Counted from the first letter of the stretch, positions 17,297 to 27,697 are shown. The stretch is DNA of 64,000 bases from Lacticaseibacillus saniviri JCM 17471 = DSM 24301 (GCF_001311785.1 NZ_BBBX01000004.1:1-64000); one strand, 5' to 3'. Translations and numbers: made by a program. Notes: generated by a model not told the origin, from the sequence alone.

Positions 17297-17824
17297 ATGC
17301 AAACACTCAGTTTTTCTAGTACCAAGTTGTCGGTCAAGAATACCGTCATCATGGGCTTGTTGATCGCGATGAATCTGATTCTCGCGCGTTTCACGGTTGG
17401 GCCTGCCTTTGTGAAGGTAAGTCTGGTCTTTATCGCCACGATCATGATGGGGTACATCTTGGGTCCTTGGTGGGCAGCAGTTGCCGCAGCGCTGGCTGAT
17501 CAGCTCGGGATTTTAATCACGGGCGGGATGAATTTTCCAGGGTTTACGCTGTCGGCTGCCATCGGTGCCTTTATCTACGGGACCTTCTTCTACAAGCAGA
17601 AGGTGACCGTGGGCCGCACCTTTATCGCCGTCTTCTTGGTGATTCTCATCAGTAATGTCATTCTAACCACGATATGGCTGAATATGATGGGAACACCTTG
17701 GCAAGGAATTATCGGCATCCGCGTGCTCAAGAATGCGATTGTATGGCCCATTCAGTCCATCGTCGCTTATCTGGTCTTGAAGCAGGTTGAACGGATGCGA
17801 CCACAACTCCATCTGGATGAATAA
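17297..17824 (+). CDS. folT: folate ECF transporter S component FolT
   Basis: 175 residues, about six membrane segments. The N-terminal MNLILARF and the Gly/Pro-rich ILGPWWAAVAAALADQLGIL segment are typical of FolT S components, which bind folate and dock onto the shared EcfAA'T module encoded elsewhere. Control by the THF riboswitch supports folate as substrate. The gene is monocistronic, with a hairpin at 17850. Confidence 0.93.
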   Translation: MQTLSFSSTKLSVKNTVIMGLLIAMNLILARFTVGPAFVKVSLVFIATIMMGYILGPWWAAVAAALADQLGILITGGMNFPGFTLSAAIGAFIYGTFFYKQKVTVGRTFIAVFLVILISNVILTTIWLNMMGTPWQGIIGIRVLKNAIVWPIQSIVAYLVLKQVERMRPQLHLDE

Positions 17825-17849
17825 CAATGCTTTGAATCGAGTCGATTAA

Positions 17850-17897
17850 ATAGTGGGACAGTGACTAGCGCTTGCGCTGATGGCTGTCCCTTTTGTG
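17850..17897 (+). terminator. folT terminator
   Basis: GGGACAG...CTGTCCC stem with inner AGCGC/GCGCT, followed by TTTTG. Confidence 0.85.
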
Positions 17898-18016
17898 TTG
17901 CATCATGATTACGCTTTATGACGCTGCGTTGTTCTACCATAGACTCAGCGCTTCAGCTGGACGGCATCTTGTGGTAAACTAGAGCCACCTTATTTGGAAA
18001 CGGAAGTAATCTATTT

Positions 18017-18737
18017 ATGTATATCTTGGCACTGGAAACTTCGAATCAGGCGATGAGTGTTGCCGTTATGAATGATCACGATTTGCTGGGTGAAATCACG
18101 ATTAATCGGAAACAAACGCACAGTCAGCAATTGATGCCAGCCATTGAACAATTGATGGCGGCCAGTGCGCTGACCCCTGAACAACTCGACCGCATCGTTG
18201 TCGCGGATGGCCCAGGATCGTACACGGGGATTCGGATCGCGGTCACAACAGCGAAGACGTTGGCTTACACGTTAGAAAAAGAGTTAGTCGGCATTTCGAG
18301 CTTGGCGGTGTTAGCCGCCAATGTTCGCCGGACCGACGCGATAATCGTGCCACTCATGAACGCGCGCCGCAATCAAGTATTTGCCGGCGGCTATCAATGG
18401 CTTGACAACAACTGGTCAATGTGCTCAATGATCGGCACATTGACGTCCCGACATTGCTAGACGAGCTGGTTGCCCTCAAGCAACCTGTTATTTTGTGGGG
18501 AGTGACGTGGCCATGTTTGGTGACCAAATTCGGACCACTATGGGCGAACAGGCCACACTCGCTGACGCCCTGACTGGGATTCCCAGCGCGGCTCGCTTAG
18601 CGGAATTAGGAATGAATGAAAAGTCTGTTTCCGTCTTTGATTTTGTGCCGCGCTACTTGCGGTTGACCGAAGCGGAAACAACATGGCTCAAGACACATGA
18701 CGAACGAGGGCATCGACCTTATGTGGAGAAAGTTTAA
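18017..18737 (+). CDS. tsaB: tRNA t6A modification protein TsaB (frameshifted)
   Basis: About 241 residues when repaired. It is the partner of TsaD and TsaE in threonylcarbamoylation of tRNA A37. ASKHA-fold motifs: ILALETSNQAMSVAV, GPGSYTGIRIAV and NARRNQVFAG. Two breaks occur: at 18417-18419 (one A, repaired to WSNVLNDRHIDVPTLLDELV) and at 18491-18494 (one T, repaired to VIFVGSDVAMFG). It starts the tsaB-rimI-tsaD operon. Confidence 0.93.
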
Positions 18738-19257
18738 AACTTGGTTGGAACCGGAGCCGGCACCCGAAATGGAGATTCCGGCACAGACGGTGACCATTAA
18801 AGACCGCACTTATCAGATGCGGCGAATGACAGAAGATGATATTGATACGGCGCTGTTGATTGAGCAAGAGATTTATCATGAAACGCCATGGGATCGTTTG
18901 GCTTTCCTATCCGAAGTACGGAAGGTGGGGCATTCGATTTATTTGGTGTTGCTCAATGACCATCAAGAAATGGTTGGCTTTATCGGTTGCTGGTTCAGCC
19001 GGACAGAAGCCCACGTGACCAACATTGCCATTGATCCGGATTGGCAACACCGTGGTTTGGGGCGGTTTTTGATGCAAGTCATGATTGATAAGGCGAAGTC
19101 ACTCGGCGTTGAGAAAATGACGCTTGAGGTGCGGGTCGACAATCAGATTGCACAGGACCTGTACAAGCAATTGGGCTTTTTAGCCGGTAAAGTCAAAAGA
19201 GGGTATTACGTGGCCGATCACATGGACGCATTAGACATGTGGCTGCCATTGGACTGA
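18721..19257 (+). CDS. rimI: ribosomal protein S18 alanine N-acetyltransferase RimI
   Basis: 178 residues from ATG 18721 (preceded by ACGAGGG). A further in-frame ATG at 18697 would extend it by 8 residues. GNAT fold, with acetyl-CoA loop [12 protein letters not shown] and the [19 protein letters not shown] segment typical of RimI. It overlaps the end of tsaB by 17 bases, as is common in this operon. An N-terminal extension of about 30 residues precedes the GNAT core. Confidence 0.92.
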   Translation: MWRKFKTWLEPEPAPEMEIPAQTVTIKDRTYQMRRMTEDDIDTALLIEQEIYHETPWDRLAFLSEVRKVGHSIYLVLLNDHQEMVGFIGCWFSRTEAHVTNIAIDPDWQHRGLGRFLMQVMIDKAKSLGVEKMTLEVRVDNQIAQDLYKQLGFLAGKVKRGYYVADHMDALDMWLPLD

Positions 19258-19277
19258 TCGTGAAAGGAGTTTATTCT

Positions 19278-20300
19278 GTGGACAAACGTGAATTAATCTT
19301 AGCTTTTGAGAGCAGCTGCGACGAAACGAGTGTGGCTGTCATCGAAAATGGGGATAGGATACTGAGCAACATCATCGCTACCCAAATTAACAGTCACCAG
19401 CGCTTTGGTGGGGTCGTACCAGAAGTGGCCAGCCGTCACCACGTCGAACAGATTACATTGGTGATTGACGCGGCGCTCAAGGAAGCCGATGTGACTTATG
19501 ATGATTTGACCGCTGTAGCCGTGACTTACGGGCCGGGTTTGGTCGGTGCCTTGCTGATTGGCGTTTCAGCTGCCAAAGCAATCGCCTATGCGCACCACTT
19601 GCCATTGATTCCGGTTAATCACATGGCGGGGCATATCTATGCGGCCCGCTTCGTTAAGCCACTGGAATTTCCACTGTTGGCTTTATTGGTCTCTGGTGGC
19701 CACACAGAGCTCGTTTACATGGCCGCTGCTGGTGAGTACGAAATCATCGGCGAAACCCGTGACGATGCCGCTGGGGAAGCCTACGACAAGATTGGTCGCG
19801 TGCTCGGTGTGCCATATCCTGCTGGTAAGGAAATCGACCGTTTGGCACATTTGGGCCAGGATACATTTGATTTTCCGCGAGCAATGGTCAAGGAAGACAA
19901 TCTCGACTTCAGTTTCAGTGGGTTAAAATCTGCCTTCATCAACACGGTGCATCACGCTGATCAGATTGGTGAGACGCTGAATCGAGAAGATTTGGCGGCT
20001 AGTTTCCAAGCCGCTGTTGTGGATACGTTGGTGCAAAAGACCGTGAAGGCACTCGAACAGTATCCAGTGAAGCAGTTGGTATTGGCAGGCGGTGTGGCGG
20101 CGAATCAGGGTCTGCGTGAGGCATTGACTAACCAATTAGCGATTTCCTCCCCAGATATCGACCTGGTAATGCCACCAATCCGTTTGACTGGGGACAACGG
20201 CGCCATGGTCGGTGCTGCGGCGCATGTGGAACTGATGAAGCATCACTTGGCCGATCAAACGCTCAACGCAGAACCAGGTTTGGCTTTTGTGCACGCCTAG
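19278..20300 (+). CDS. tsaD: tRNA N6-adenosine threonylcarbamoyltransferase TsaD
   Basis: 340 residues. It is the catalytic subunit for t6A37. Metal-binding [17 protein letters not shown], and the [16 protein letters not shown] and [13 protein letters not shown] motifs are intact. GTG at 19278 has AAAGGAG 8 bases upstream. It ends the operon; a hairpin with T run is at 20352-20397. Confidence 0.96.
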   Translation: MDKRELILAFESSCDETSVAVIENGDRILSNIIATQINSHQRFGGVVPEVASRHHVEQITLVIDAALKEADVTYDDLTAVAVTYGPGLVGALLIGVSAAKAIAYAHHLPLIPVNHMAGHIYAARFVKPLEFPLLALLVSGGHTELVYMAAAGEYEIIGETRDDAAGEAYDKIGRVLGVPYPAGKEIDRLAHLGQDTFDFPRAMVKEDNLDFSFSGLKSAFINTVHHADQIGETLNREDLAASFQAAVVDTLVQKTVKALEQYPVKQLVLAGGVAANQGLREALTNQLAISSPDIDLVMPPIRLTGDNGAMVGAAAHVELMKHHLADQTLNAEPGLAFVHA

Positions 20301-20351
20301 TTGATTTCATGAAAGTTTCAATTCGAATAAAATAACGTTAACATTTTATTT

Positions 20352-20397
20352 TAAGCACGTGTTCATCGCTTTTATAGCGTGACTCACGTGCTTTTTT
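20352..20397 (+). terminator. tsaD terminator
   Basis: AAGCACGTG...CACGTGCTTTTTT with inner pairing (TCATCGCTTTTATAGCGTGA). Confidence 0.85.
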
Positions 20398-20450
20398 GAC
20401 GATAAAGAACGATTTTTGGCATAGACCAATGAAAATTGATGGTTGAGGTG

Positions 20451-20479
20451 TTGACAGGAATTAGTGAAACCGGTATCAT
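20451..20479 (+). promoter_or_regulatory. promoter of the PTS IIB gene
   Basis: TTGACA (20451-20456), 17-base spacer, TATCAT (20474-20479). Confidence 0.7.
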
Positions 20480-20549
20480 ATAGGTATTGATGAAACCGAT
20501 TTCTGAATTCGATTACATCCAAATAAAGATGATTAAGGAAGTGGCCACC

Positions 20550-20867
20550 ATGGCAGAAAAAACAATTATGTTAGTATGTGCGGCTGGGATGTCAACCAGT
20601 CTGTTAGTATCACGGATGCAAAAGGCTGCAGAAGCGGATGGGATCGAAGCAAACATCTTCGCAACAGGGGCATCAGATGCCGACAACAAGTTGGAATCAA
20701 CTGATGTCGATGTTCTGTTGCTCGGCCCTCAAGTTCGTTTCATGGAAGGCCAATTCAAGACCAAGTTAGCCGATAAGGGGATTCCTGTTGAAGTCATCGA
20801 CATGAAGGCTTACGGCATGATGGATGGCGAAACTGTCTTACAACAGGGCTTGAATTTAGCAAAGTAA
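20550..20867 (+). CDS. PTS lactose/cellobiose-type IIB component
   Basis: 105 residues. Begins MAEKTIMLVCAAGMSTSLLV; the Cys in CAAGMSTS is the phosphorylation site of the IIB(Lac/Cel) family. ATG 20550 follows AAGGAAGTGGCCACC. It stands alone, with its own promoter and a terminator at 20875, and no IIA or IIC nearby. It must work with components encoded elsewhere or serve as a regulatory phosphocarrier. The sugar cannot be told from the sequence. Confidence 0.9.
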   Translation: MAEKTIMLVCAAGMSTSLLVSRMQKAAEADGIEANIFATGASDADNKLESTDVDVLLLGPQVRFMEGQFKTKLADKGIPVEVIDMKAYGMMDGETVLQQGLNLAK

Positions 20868-20874
20868 AATTTAC

Positions 20875-20907
20875 GTGATAAGTCTGCCTGGAAAAGGCGG
20901 ACTTTTT
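20875..20907 (+). terminator. terminator after PTS IIB
   Basis: AGTCTGCC tggaaaa GGCGGACTTTTT. Confidence 0.85.
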
Positions 20908-20956
20908 GTGCCCAAAACTGAGTGGTATAAAGATTGTGAATAAAGTATCATATTTA

Positions 20957-20976
20957 TTGCACGATTAATCGTGCAA
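20957..20976. promoter_or_regulatory. perfect 20-base palindrome, candidate operator
   Basis: TTGCACGATTAATCGTGCAA is a perfect palindrome lying 76 bases before the regulator gene, in the leader/promoter zone of the 21052-28444 operon. It probably binds a dimeric regulator; which one is unknown. Confidence 0.55.
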
Positions 20977-20998
20977 GACCTTCATCTTGTTTCACTTT

Positions 20999-21012
20999 TG
21001 AAAGCGTTTAAT
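20999..21012 (+). promoter_or_regulatory. putative cre (CcpA) site
   Basis: TGAAAGCGTTTAAT differs from the consensus TGWAARCGYTWNCW at one position. It lies about 40 bases before the operon's first start codon, so catabolite repression of this carbon-use operon is expected. Confidence 0.55.
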
Positions 21013-21051
21013 AATGATGGTGTTAGGTACCGAAGAGGAGGGGGTAACCGA

Positions 21052-22880
21052 ATGCAGTTAACAATTCGTCAAAAAGAGATTGTTAAACAACTACTCAATT
21101 CAAGTACACCGATTATCACACAAACCCTTGCGGATAACGAGCATGTGAGCGTTCGAACAATTAAATATGATCTCAAAAGAATTAGAGAATGGTTGGGTTA
21201 TCGTTCAAATGAACTGATTAGTCGCCCACATGCTGGTATCTGGTTTCAAATTGATGCTAATGAAGCACAGAGGCTTCGTCAAGAGGTTGATACAGTGGCC
21301 CAAATTGATGATGGATATCTTCGCCCAAGCGATAGAATGCAACTTCTGCTGCTGATTTTGCTCCAGGAGCCGGGGTATATCACAATTCAGCAATTGCAAA
21401 CGCGTATTAACGTTAGTCACACCACTCTAAAGAATGATTTGCGGAAAATAGGGCAGTATCTGAGCCAATTCCATGTTTCATTAGTCAATAAAACTATTAC
21501 GGCTTTGAGTTAGATGGTACTGAAGAGAATCAACGAGCGCTCATGGCGCGTGTTCTACAAGATCAACTAAATCGACAAGGATTTCAAAGTGAACTGCTAA
21601 GTTATTTCAATCATGATATTGATTTAACACAAACCTTGGTTTTTACGAATGATTTGAATTTAAATCGAGTTTTTAATATTGTGATGCATTTTGTGCTCAA
21701 ACGAGAAATCATTGTCAATGATTTGAGTCAAATTCTCAATATGATGATTCGATTGGTAATCACGATTAGTCGATTAAGTATTAATCACTTAATGAATAGT
21801 CCACAAGAGATTTTGATTAGTGAATTAGACAAAGATTCAGTGGCCTTGATTATAAGGGACAGTCTCCAATACTATGATTTAACTTTGTCGAAAGACGACT
21901 ACCACTACATCCGGGTAGATCAGGGTGGGACATTATCACAACATACGCAAAATTTAGTTGAAGTGACCAATGCGTTAATTACAGGTGTGAGCCAGGTAAC
22001 CGGTCATGATTACACATCGGATGGTCAGCTACAGGAGAACTTGTACACCCATTTGGCACAATCGCTTAACAATAATCCAGCAACTTCAGCGTATAGTCCC
22101 TTTGTTAAAGATATTAAAGCAAATTATCCGGATCTATTTACTTCGCTGAGTCAAATATGTCAGCAACAATTTCAGGCTCAGAATGACCTTGTAACAGATG
22201 GTTTTGTATCCTATATTGCTTTACATTTTCTTGTTTCACTTCAACGAGATTTAAAAGCGCAGCGGAAAGTTCGAATTGTGTATGTTTGTGCCACTGGTCT
22301 GGGTGTGACAACTTTGATTCAATCACGAATCAAGGCAACAATTGCTAATGTCGAAATTGCTGGTTTTGCATCGATCAATAACGCAAAATTGGTCACACAG
22401 CAATTACATCCGGATTTGGTGATTAGCATTTTTCCATTACCAAATTTTGAGACTCCCGTTATTGAGGTTCAACCATTACCAACTCAGGAAGATTTGACGA
22501 GGATCAAAGCAGCAGTGGCAAAGCAGTTAAAAACACCTGAGGAGGCCCTGATGCTGACAAATAATACTGCTGAATCTGATTTGGATGACAATGCGCTTGA
22601 GTCTGACACAAAAGCTATTATTTTGATGATGTTTGAAATCACAGGGGATTTGATTACTCGATTACCCCCGATTAAGCGTCAGTACCAGGACGCGTTTCGA
22701 ATGCATGTTTTCTTAGCAGTGCACCGTATTATGTTTGATCAGCAGTTCGATGCTAATCAATATCATGTGGATACAGAACTAGGTCATATTGTTCAAAAGA
22801 TTTTTGATCAACATAATCTCAAAATTAACAATTCCGAAATTAATGCACTACTAGAGTATGTGCAGTTAAGTGAAAAATAA
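21052..22880 (+). CDS. PRD-domain transcriptional regulator, BglG/MtlR type (frameshifted)
   Basis: About 610 residues. N-terminal helix-turn-helix (LTIRQKEIVKQLLNSSTPIITQ; SVRTIKYDLKRIREWL; a second HTH at NVSHTTLKNDLRKIGQYL). Next come two PTS regulation domains, a PTS IIB-like domain (VRIVYVCATGLGVTTLIQSR, containing the conserved Cys), and a C-terminal PRD-like segment. Such regulators are switched by PTS phosphorylation. ATG 21052 follows AGGAGGGGGTAACCGA. One A is missing at 21490-21493; repair gives LVNKNYYGFELDGTEENQRA. It begins the operon and probably activates it. Confidence 0.87.
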
Positions 22881-22901
22881 ACAGAAAGGTTTGTCGTTGA
22901 A

Positions 22902-23240
22902 ATGATAACGCTGTCAGATAAAGTTCACGAAATGCTGGACGAAAGTTCAGTGGCTAAAGAGGCTGAGGAAGAGATCATATATGCACTGAACTTGGCAAAA
23001 CAACAAAATATTCAGTTTACAGAGGTTCAAACAGAGGTACTTGCAAATCATGTAATTGAAATGGTGATGAGATCTCAGTCTGGCGAACAGATGGCCGCAG
23101 TAGATCCAGAACTGTTTGCCGAAGTTTCACCCGTTTCGTTGCAAATTGCCCGACAAATAACTGAACATATCGGTCATTTGTCAGAGGCAGAGCCATATGT
23201 TTTATCAATTCATTTTGAAGCAGCTCAAAACAAATTATAG
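22902..23240 (+). CDS. small PRD-domain protein
   Basis: 112 residues, a single PRD-like helical domain (LANHVIEMVMRS, VSLQIARQITEHIGHLSEAE, LSIHFEAAQ, with His positions typical of PRDs). Homologues sit in the same DUF4310/4311/4312 clusters. It may be a phosphorylatable partner of the regulator just upstream. AGAAAGG lies 13 bases before the ATG. Confidence 0.7.
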   Translation: MITLSDKVHEMLDESSVAKEAEEEIIYALNLAKQQNIQFTEVQTEVLANHVIEMVMRSQSGEQMAAVDPELFAEVSPVSLQIARQITEHIGHLSEAEPYVLSIHFEAAQNKL

Positions 23241-23252
23241 GAGGCATTAATC

Positions 23253-23615
23253 ATGGTTAAAGTTGTTATTGCAGATCGTATGGGTAAAGGACAAAACGTT
23301 GCAAAAGGTATTGAGGCAGCAGGTGGTGAGGCAATTGTTGTTCCGGGCATGGGTGCTGATATGCGTTTAGGTCAAGTGATGCATAGCGAAAATGCAGACT
23401 TAGGGTTTTCATTCTGTGGTAGTGGCGGTGCCGGTGCAATCACAGCTAATACTCAATTCGGTTATCCAGAACGTCATGGCATGCGATCCATTCAAGAAGG
23501 AATTACGGCCATTGAGGATGGAAAAACAGTGCTTGGATTCGGATTTATGGACCAAGAAGAACTAGGCAAAAAGATTATGGAAGCGTATCTCAAAAAGTAT
23601 CCAGAACAGAAATAG
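23253..23615 (+). CDS. glycine-rich SFCGS family protein
   Basis: 120 residues with the family signature SFCGSGGAGAI (around residues 53-63), after MVKVVIADRMGKGQNVAKGI. It is soluble and function unassigned. The size, the Cys in a Gly-rich loop and the position beside two membrane proteins resemble a cytosolic PTS-IIB-like or RpiB-like component. This is inference. Strong Shine-Dalgarno (AGGAGG). Confidence 0.85.
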   Translation: MVKVVIADRMGKGQNVAKGIEAAGGEAIVVPGMGADMRLGQVMHSENADLGFSFCGSGGAGAITANTQFGYPERHGMRSIQEGITAIEDGKTVLGFGFMDQEELGKKIMEAYLKKYPEQK

Positions 23616-23627
23616 GAGGAGACCAAT

Positions 23628-23999
23628 ATGGCAGCCATCAATCAGATGCAGGATGTGACCGTTAGGGTTCAAGGTCAAGGTGATACAAAGCAGCAGGCTT
23701 TTGCGGCAGCATTGGCGGATATTCAAAAACAATTGGTAGGAAATGAGAGTCAAACAATGCTTCAGATTGTTCCCATCACCGTTACCCCTATTCAGTTAGA
23801 TGAGAGCATGTATAAAGAACGATTCTTATTCTTCTTTTTTCCGCGAGTGAGAACAATTTACCATGTCATACTTGAAGTGACTGTGCAAATCAACAGTATT
23901 GCTCTTGAAACCTTAGCTTTTAATGTGCACAAACAAACATCTCCTGATGAGCTACCTTTGATTCCTAGATTATGGCGTTTAGTTAAGGGAGATGAATAG
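23628..23999 (+). CDS. DUF4312 family protein
   Basis: 123 residues. A short alpha-beta protein (VTVRVQGQGDTKQQAFAAAL; ERFLFFFFPRVRTIYHVILEVTV) that I place in DUF4312 by its sequence and its strict neighbourhood. The VRVxGxGxTKxxAFxxAL opening recalls dodecin-like or IIA-like small subunits. Function is unknown. It is translationally close to the next gene. Confidence 0.8.
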   Translation: MAAINQMQDVTVRVQGQGDTKQQAFAAALADIQKQLVGNESQTMLQIVPITVTPIQLDESMYKERFLFFFFPRVRTIYHVILEVTVQINSIALETLAFNVHKQTSPDELPLIPRLWRLVKGDE

Positions 24000-24000
24000 T

Positions 24001-24779
24001 GTGAACGTGTTAGTTATTCTTTTTCAATCAGTTATTATTGGTGGTTTAGTTGGATTTGCGACTGGCGTGGGTGCGGCCAGAATGTTCACGGCACCAGCTA
24101 CTCAAGCACTAGGGGCATTCAGAACATTGGGTGAAATGAACGCCGCAGAAGGCGATCCCGCCTCACATTTCTCATTTGGGTTAGGCTTCTTCTTTAATGC
24201 TTGGGCATCAACAGTGGGCGCTGGGGCCTTCACTCAGGATATTACCCATCGTGTGATTCCGAACTGGGCTGCTGCAGCTTTACTTACGAAAAACAAAGAT
24301 GTAGCTGCAACGGTTCACAATCCTAAAAAATGGGGCTGGTTGGTACTGTTATCGGGATTATTGTTGTTGCATTTTTAAATGTGACTTCCTCCTCGATTCC
24401 TGCGTCTCTTCAAGTCACTGCAGTTAAAGTTTTGGTGCCAGCGGCCGATCAGTTGATTAATCTTGTCATGCCAATTCTTTTCTGGCTTGCAGCCATTGAT
24501 GCCGGTCGTCGGTCCGGTCTGTTTGGTACCGTGTTTGGTGGTATTAGTGCTTTGATCATGGGTAATGCGGTGCCTGGCGTTGTGCTCGGCATTTTGGTTG
24601 GTAAGGGTGTTGATGAAATCGGTTGGACTCGCACGACGAAGATCATTCTGATTGCTGCCATTACCTTATTCGTTCTTAGTGGTTTCTTCCGTGGATTCGA
24701 CTTGAATTTACTCAAATCATTTAATCTTGGCACACCAAATTGGCTAGATCAGTTACATCAAATGATGTCAGTTAAATAA
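24001..24779 (+). CDS. DUF4311 membrane protein (frameshifted)
   Basis: About 260 residues, mostly hydrophobic, with some six to seven membrane segments. It has the conserved GGLVGFATGVGAARMFTAP and the FGLGFFFNAWASTVGAGAFTQDITHRVIPNWAAA stretch. An A is missing in A6 at 24325-24330; repair gives NPKKMGLVGTVIGIIVVA. GTG 24001 is preferred over ATG 23992, since AAGGGAG abuts the latter. Together with DUF4310 it forms the membrane part of a putative transporter; no experimental function is known to me. Confidence 0.8.
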
Positions 24780-24802
24780 TTAAAAGAAAAGAGGAATGAA
24801 AA

Positions 24803-25462
24803 ATGGCAGATGAAAATCCAATTGAATCAAAAGATTTTTGGCATGCTGATTGGGGCTTTGTCGTTATCGTTACTATGATGGCAGCCGGTGTTTTTGCCGG
24901 GACATCAATGTATTACAACTTTGGTGTTGGTGCTTTTAATGAAGTTGCGATTGTTGCAATGCTGAAGGCTGGTATTGAAGGTGGTTCATACGGTGCGGCA
25001 GCAGCATTCGGTGCAAGTTTCCTGTTTGCCCGTATTTTAGAAGGCTCATTAGTTGGTATTCTTGATTTGGGTGGCTCTATTCTTACAGGTATTGGTATTG
25101 GGATTCCAGCTATTTTGCTCAGCATGGGCTTTAAGCCGCTAGTCTCAAATTTTGGCTTAGCATTGTTAACAGGCGCAATTATCGGTTTAATTATTGGACT
25201 CATTATTTTCTTCGTTCGGAAGTACACAGTGGGGCAATCCCAAGCGACTTTTGGTGCAGATGTCATGATGGGTGCTGGTAATCAAACGGGACGCTTCCTT
25301 GGACCATTGATTATTCTTAGCGCGGTTAGTGCATCAATTCCTATTGGCATTGGTTCAACGATTGGTGCAGCATTATTTTATGCTTGGAAAAAGCCAATTC
25401 CCGGTGGTGCAATTATTGGCGCGATGGTTATGGGATTCTTCTTCCCAATCGGATTAAAGTAG
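24803..25462 (+). CDS. DUF4310 membrane protein
   Basis: 219 residues, intact, with about six membrane segments rich in Gly and Ala (AGIEGGSYGAAAAFGASFLFARILEG; GAGNQTGRFLGPLIILSA; GSTIGAALFYAWKKPIPGGA). It always accompanies DUF4311 in clusters of this kind. The Gly-rich repeats resemble PTS IIC membrane subunits in flavour, but no direct homology is evident by eye. Confidence 0.82.
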   Translation: MADENPIESKDFWHADWGFVVIVTMMAAGVFAGTSMYYNFGVGAFNEVAIVAMLKAGIEGGSYGAAAAFGASFLFARILEGSLVGILDLGGSILTGIGIGIPAILLSMGFKPLVSNFGLALLTGAIIGLIIGLIIFFVRKYTVGQSQATFGADVMMGAGNQTGRFLGPLIILSAVSASIPIGIGSTIGAALFYAWKKPIPGGAIIGAMVMGFFFPIGLK

Positions 25463-25475
25463 TGGGGGCATAATT

Positions 25476-26589
25476 GTGTTTGATGTATATATTAAAAACG
25501 GTAAGACAGAACGAAATGAACCTATTGAAGTAGGCTTATTGAATGGAAAAATTAGTGCAGTTGCAACAAAGCTCGAGGGTGCAACAGGTAAAAGGTGATT
25601 GATCTCAATCATCAAGCAATCGTGACAGCTGGCTGGATTGATGATCACGTTCACTGTTATGAAAAGTTAACCCTCTACTATGATGATCCTGATTTAGATG
25701 GCTATAAGAGTGGGGTTACAACCGTTATTGATGCTGGATCAACAGGTGCCGATAACATCGATGATTTCTATCAATTAACGCAAGCAAAAAGACGAATGTC
25801 TATGCCTTGATTAACATTTCGCGGACAGGAATCTTAGCCCAAGATGAACTCGGGGATATTTCCAGGGTGAATAAGCAAGCACTGTTTGATGCTGTAAAAC
25901 GGTTACCAGAATTTATTATTGGTATCAAGGCACGAGAAAGTCATTCTGTTGTTGTTGATAATGGGATTAAACCTTTGTTGGCAGCGAAGTCATACCAAGC
26001 GTTGTTAGGGCACATGCCAATTATGGTGCATGTCGGAGCTAATCCCCCTGATTTAAAAGATATCCTACAAGCCATGAGTAAAGGCGATGTTTTGACTCAC
26101 GCATATAATGGCAAGGAAAACGGGATGCTCGACAAAGATGGTAATGTCTTCGACTATGTTTATGATGCATACGATCGTGGTGTTATTTTTGATGTCGGCC
26201 ATGGGACAGACAGTTTTAATTTCCGTACCGCCCAAATATCCCGCGATTTAGGATTGGCACCGAAATCATTGAGTACAGATATTTATCATCGTAATCGTGA
26301 AAATGGGCCAGTGTATGACATGGCAACGACCATGGAGAAGATGTTGGCAATTGGCTATACTTTGCCAGAAGTTGTGCGGATGGTAACCTTTGCTCCTGCT
26401 GACAATTTCAACTTACTACAAAAGGGTCGCTTACGCCCTGGAGCGGATGGTGATCTTACAATCTTCAGAACGACACATGATGATAAAGTACTGACAGATT
26501 CAAATGGCTTTGAAATGATTGGTCATGAGCAGATTATCCCGACTCACGCAATCGTTGCGGGTGAAGTATTTAACTTGGAGGAGAAGTAA
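25476..26589 (+). CDS. amidohydrolase/deacetylase metallohydrolase (frameshifted)
   Basis: About 372 residues when repaired. Amidohydrolase superfamily: metal ligands in DDHVHCYEK near the N-terminus, the carboxylated-Lys candidate in GIKARESHS, His in VHVGANPP and THAYNG, and Asp in STDIYHRN. It belongs to the EF_0837/AHA_3915-like group. It probably removes an acyl group from an N-acyl amino sugar acid or cleaves a related amide. Two A losses occur, at 25590-25593 and 25786-25790 (repairs: GKKVIDLNHQAIVTAGWI; AKKTNVYALINISRTG). GTG 25476 has GGGGG 8 bases upstream. Confidence 0.85.
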
Positions 26590-27695
26590 TGGCAGACGTT
26601 TATTCAGAGTATCAACTCAAACATGTAATCAACGCAAGTGGGAAAATGACAATTCTTGGGGTGTCAAAGGTTCCTGAGGTCGCTATTGATGCACAACGGT
26701 TCGGGGATACGCACTTCTTTGAAATTGCTGATCTTGTTGATCAAACTGGGGCATTCATTGCCAAGCAATTAGGTGCAGAGGGGGCAGTGGTTGTTAATTC
26801 AGCATCCGCTGGTATCGCTGAGGCAATTGCAGGGCTGATTGGTCATGGGGAGCGCTATCATGCATATCATCCTTTTGATACACGGTATCAAAAGCGTGAA
26901 ATTGTGATGCCAAAAGGGCACAATGTGGACTACGGTGCACCTGAAGAAGTGATGATTGAACTTGGTGGAGGCCACTTAGTTGAGGCAGGCTACGCTAACA
27001 TGTGTACACCAGAGCATGTCGATATGATGATTACTGATCAGACTGTCGCTGTCTTATATGTTAAGAGTCATCACGCCGTTCAGAAGAGCATGCTGACAAT
27101 TAAAGAAGCGCTTGATGTTGCGCATGCACATCAATTGCCACTGATTCTCGACGCTGCAGCAGAAGAAGACCTTAAACAATACGTTGATATGGGTGTCGAT
27201 ATTGTTATCTTTAGCGGCGCAAAGGCCCTTGAAGGCCCAGCGTCAGGCCTCGTCTTTGGTAAAAAGCAATATATTGACTGGTTGAAACTTCAATCTGTTG
27301 GTATTGGCCGCGCAATGAAGATTGGTAAAGAAAATATTCTTGGATTTACAGCAGCATTGACACATTACTTAGAAGTTGGATCTGAATCTGGCGAGGATAT
27401 GAAGAAGCGGCTGACACCATTTGTGGATGCACTCAATGACTTGCCACATATTCACGTCACTGCAGTGCAAGATAGTGCAGGCCGGGAAATTTATCGGGCG
27501 GCCTTGAGTGTTGATGAAGATAGTCCAAAGAATGCAAAGCAAATCACGACTGAATTGAAGTCCGGCGATCCGGCAATCTATACGCGTGAGTATCGTGCCA
27601 ATGAAGGTATTATTGAATTTGATATTCGCGCAGTTGATCAAGCTGAGATGGACGCTATTACGAGTCGTTTACAAGAAATTTTAGGAGAGAAATAA
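26589..27695 (+). CDS. DgaE-type PLP-dependent ammonia-lyase
   Basis: 368 residues, intact. Fold type I PLP enzyme of the SelA/DgaE group. The likely Schiff-base Lys is in FSGAKALEGPASG, and the cofactor site includes VVNSASAGIAEA and LILDAAAEE. DgaE of Salmonella dehydrates and deaminates D-glucosaminate-6-phosphate to 2-keto-3-deoxy-6-phosphogluconate, and the aldolase next door fits that step. The ATG shares one base with the preceding stop. Confidence 0.87.
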   Translation: MADVYSEYQLKHVINASGKMTILGVSKVPEVAIDAQRFGDTHFFEIADLVDQTGAFIAKQLGAEGAVVVNSASAGIAEAIAGLIGHGERYHAYHPFDTRYQKREIVMPKGHNVDYGAPEEVMIELGGGHLVEAGYANMCTPEHVDMMITDQTVAVLYVKSHHAVQKSMLTIKEALDVAHAHQLPLILDAAAEEDLKQYVDMGVDIVIFSGAKALEGPASGLVFGKKQYIDWLKLQSVGIGRAMKIGKENILGFTAALTHYLEVGSESGEDMKKRLTPFVDALNDLPHIHVTAVQDSAGREIYRAALSVDEDSPKNAKQITTELKSGDPAIYTREYRANEGIIEFDIRAVDQAEMDAITSRLQEILGEK

Positions 27696-27697
27696 TA

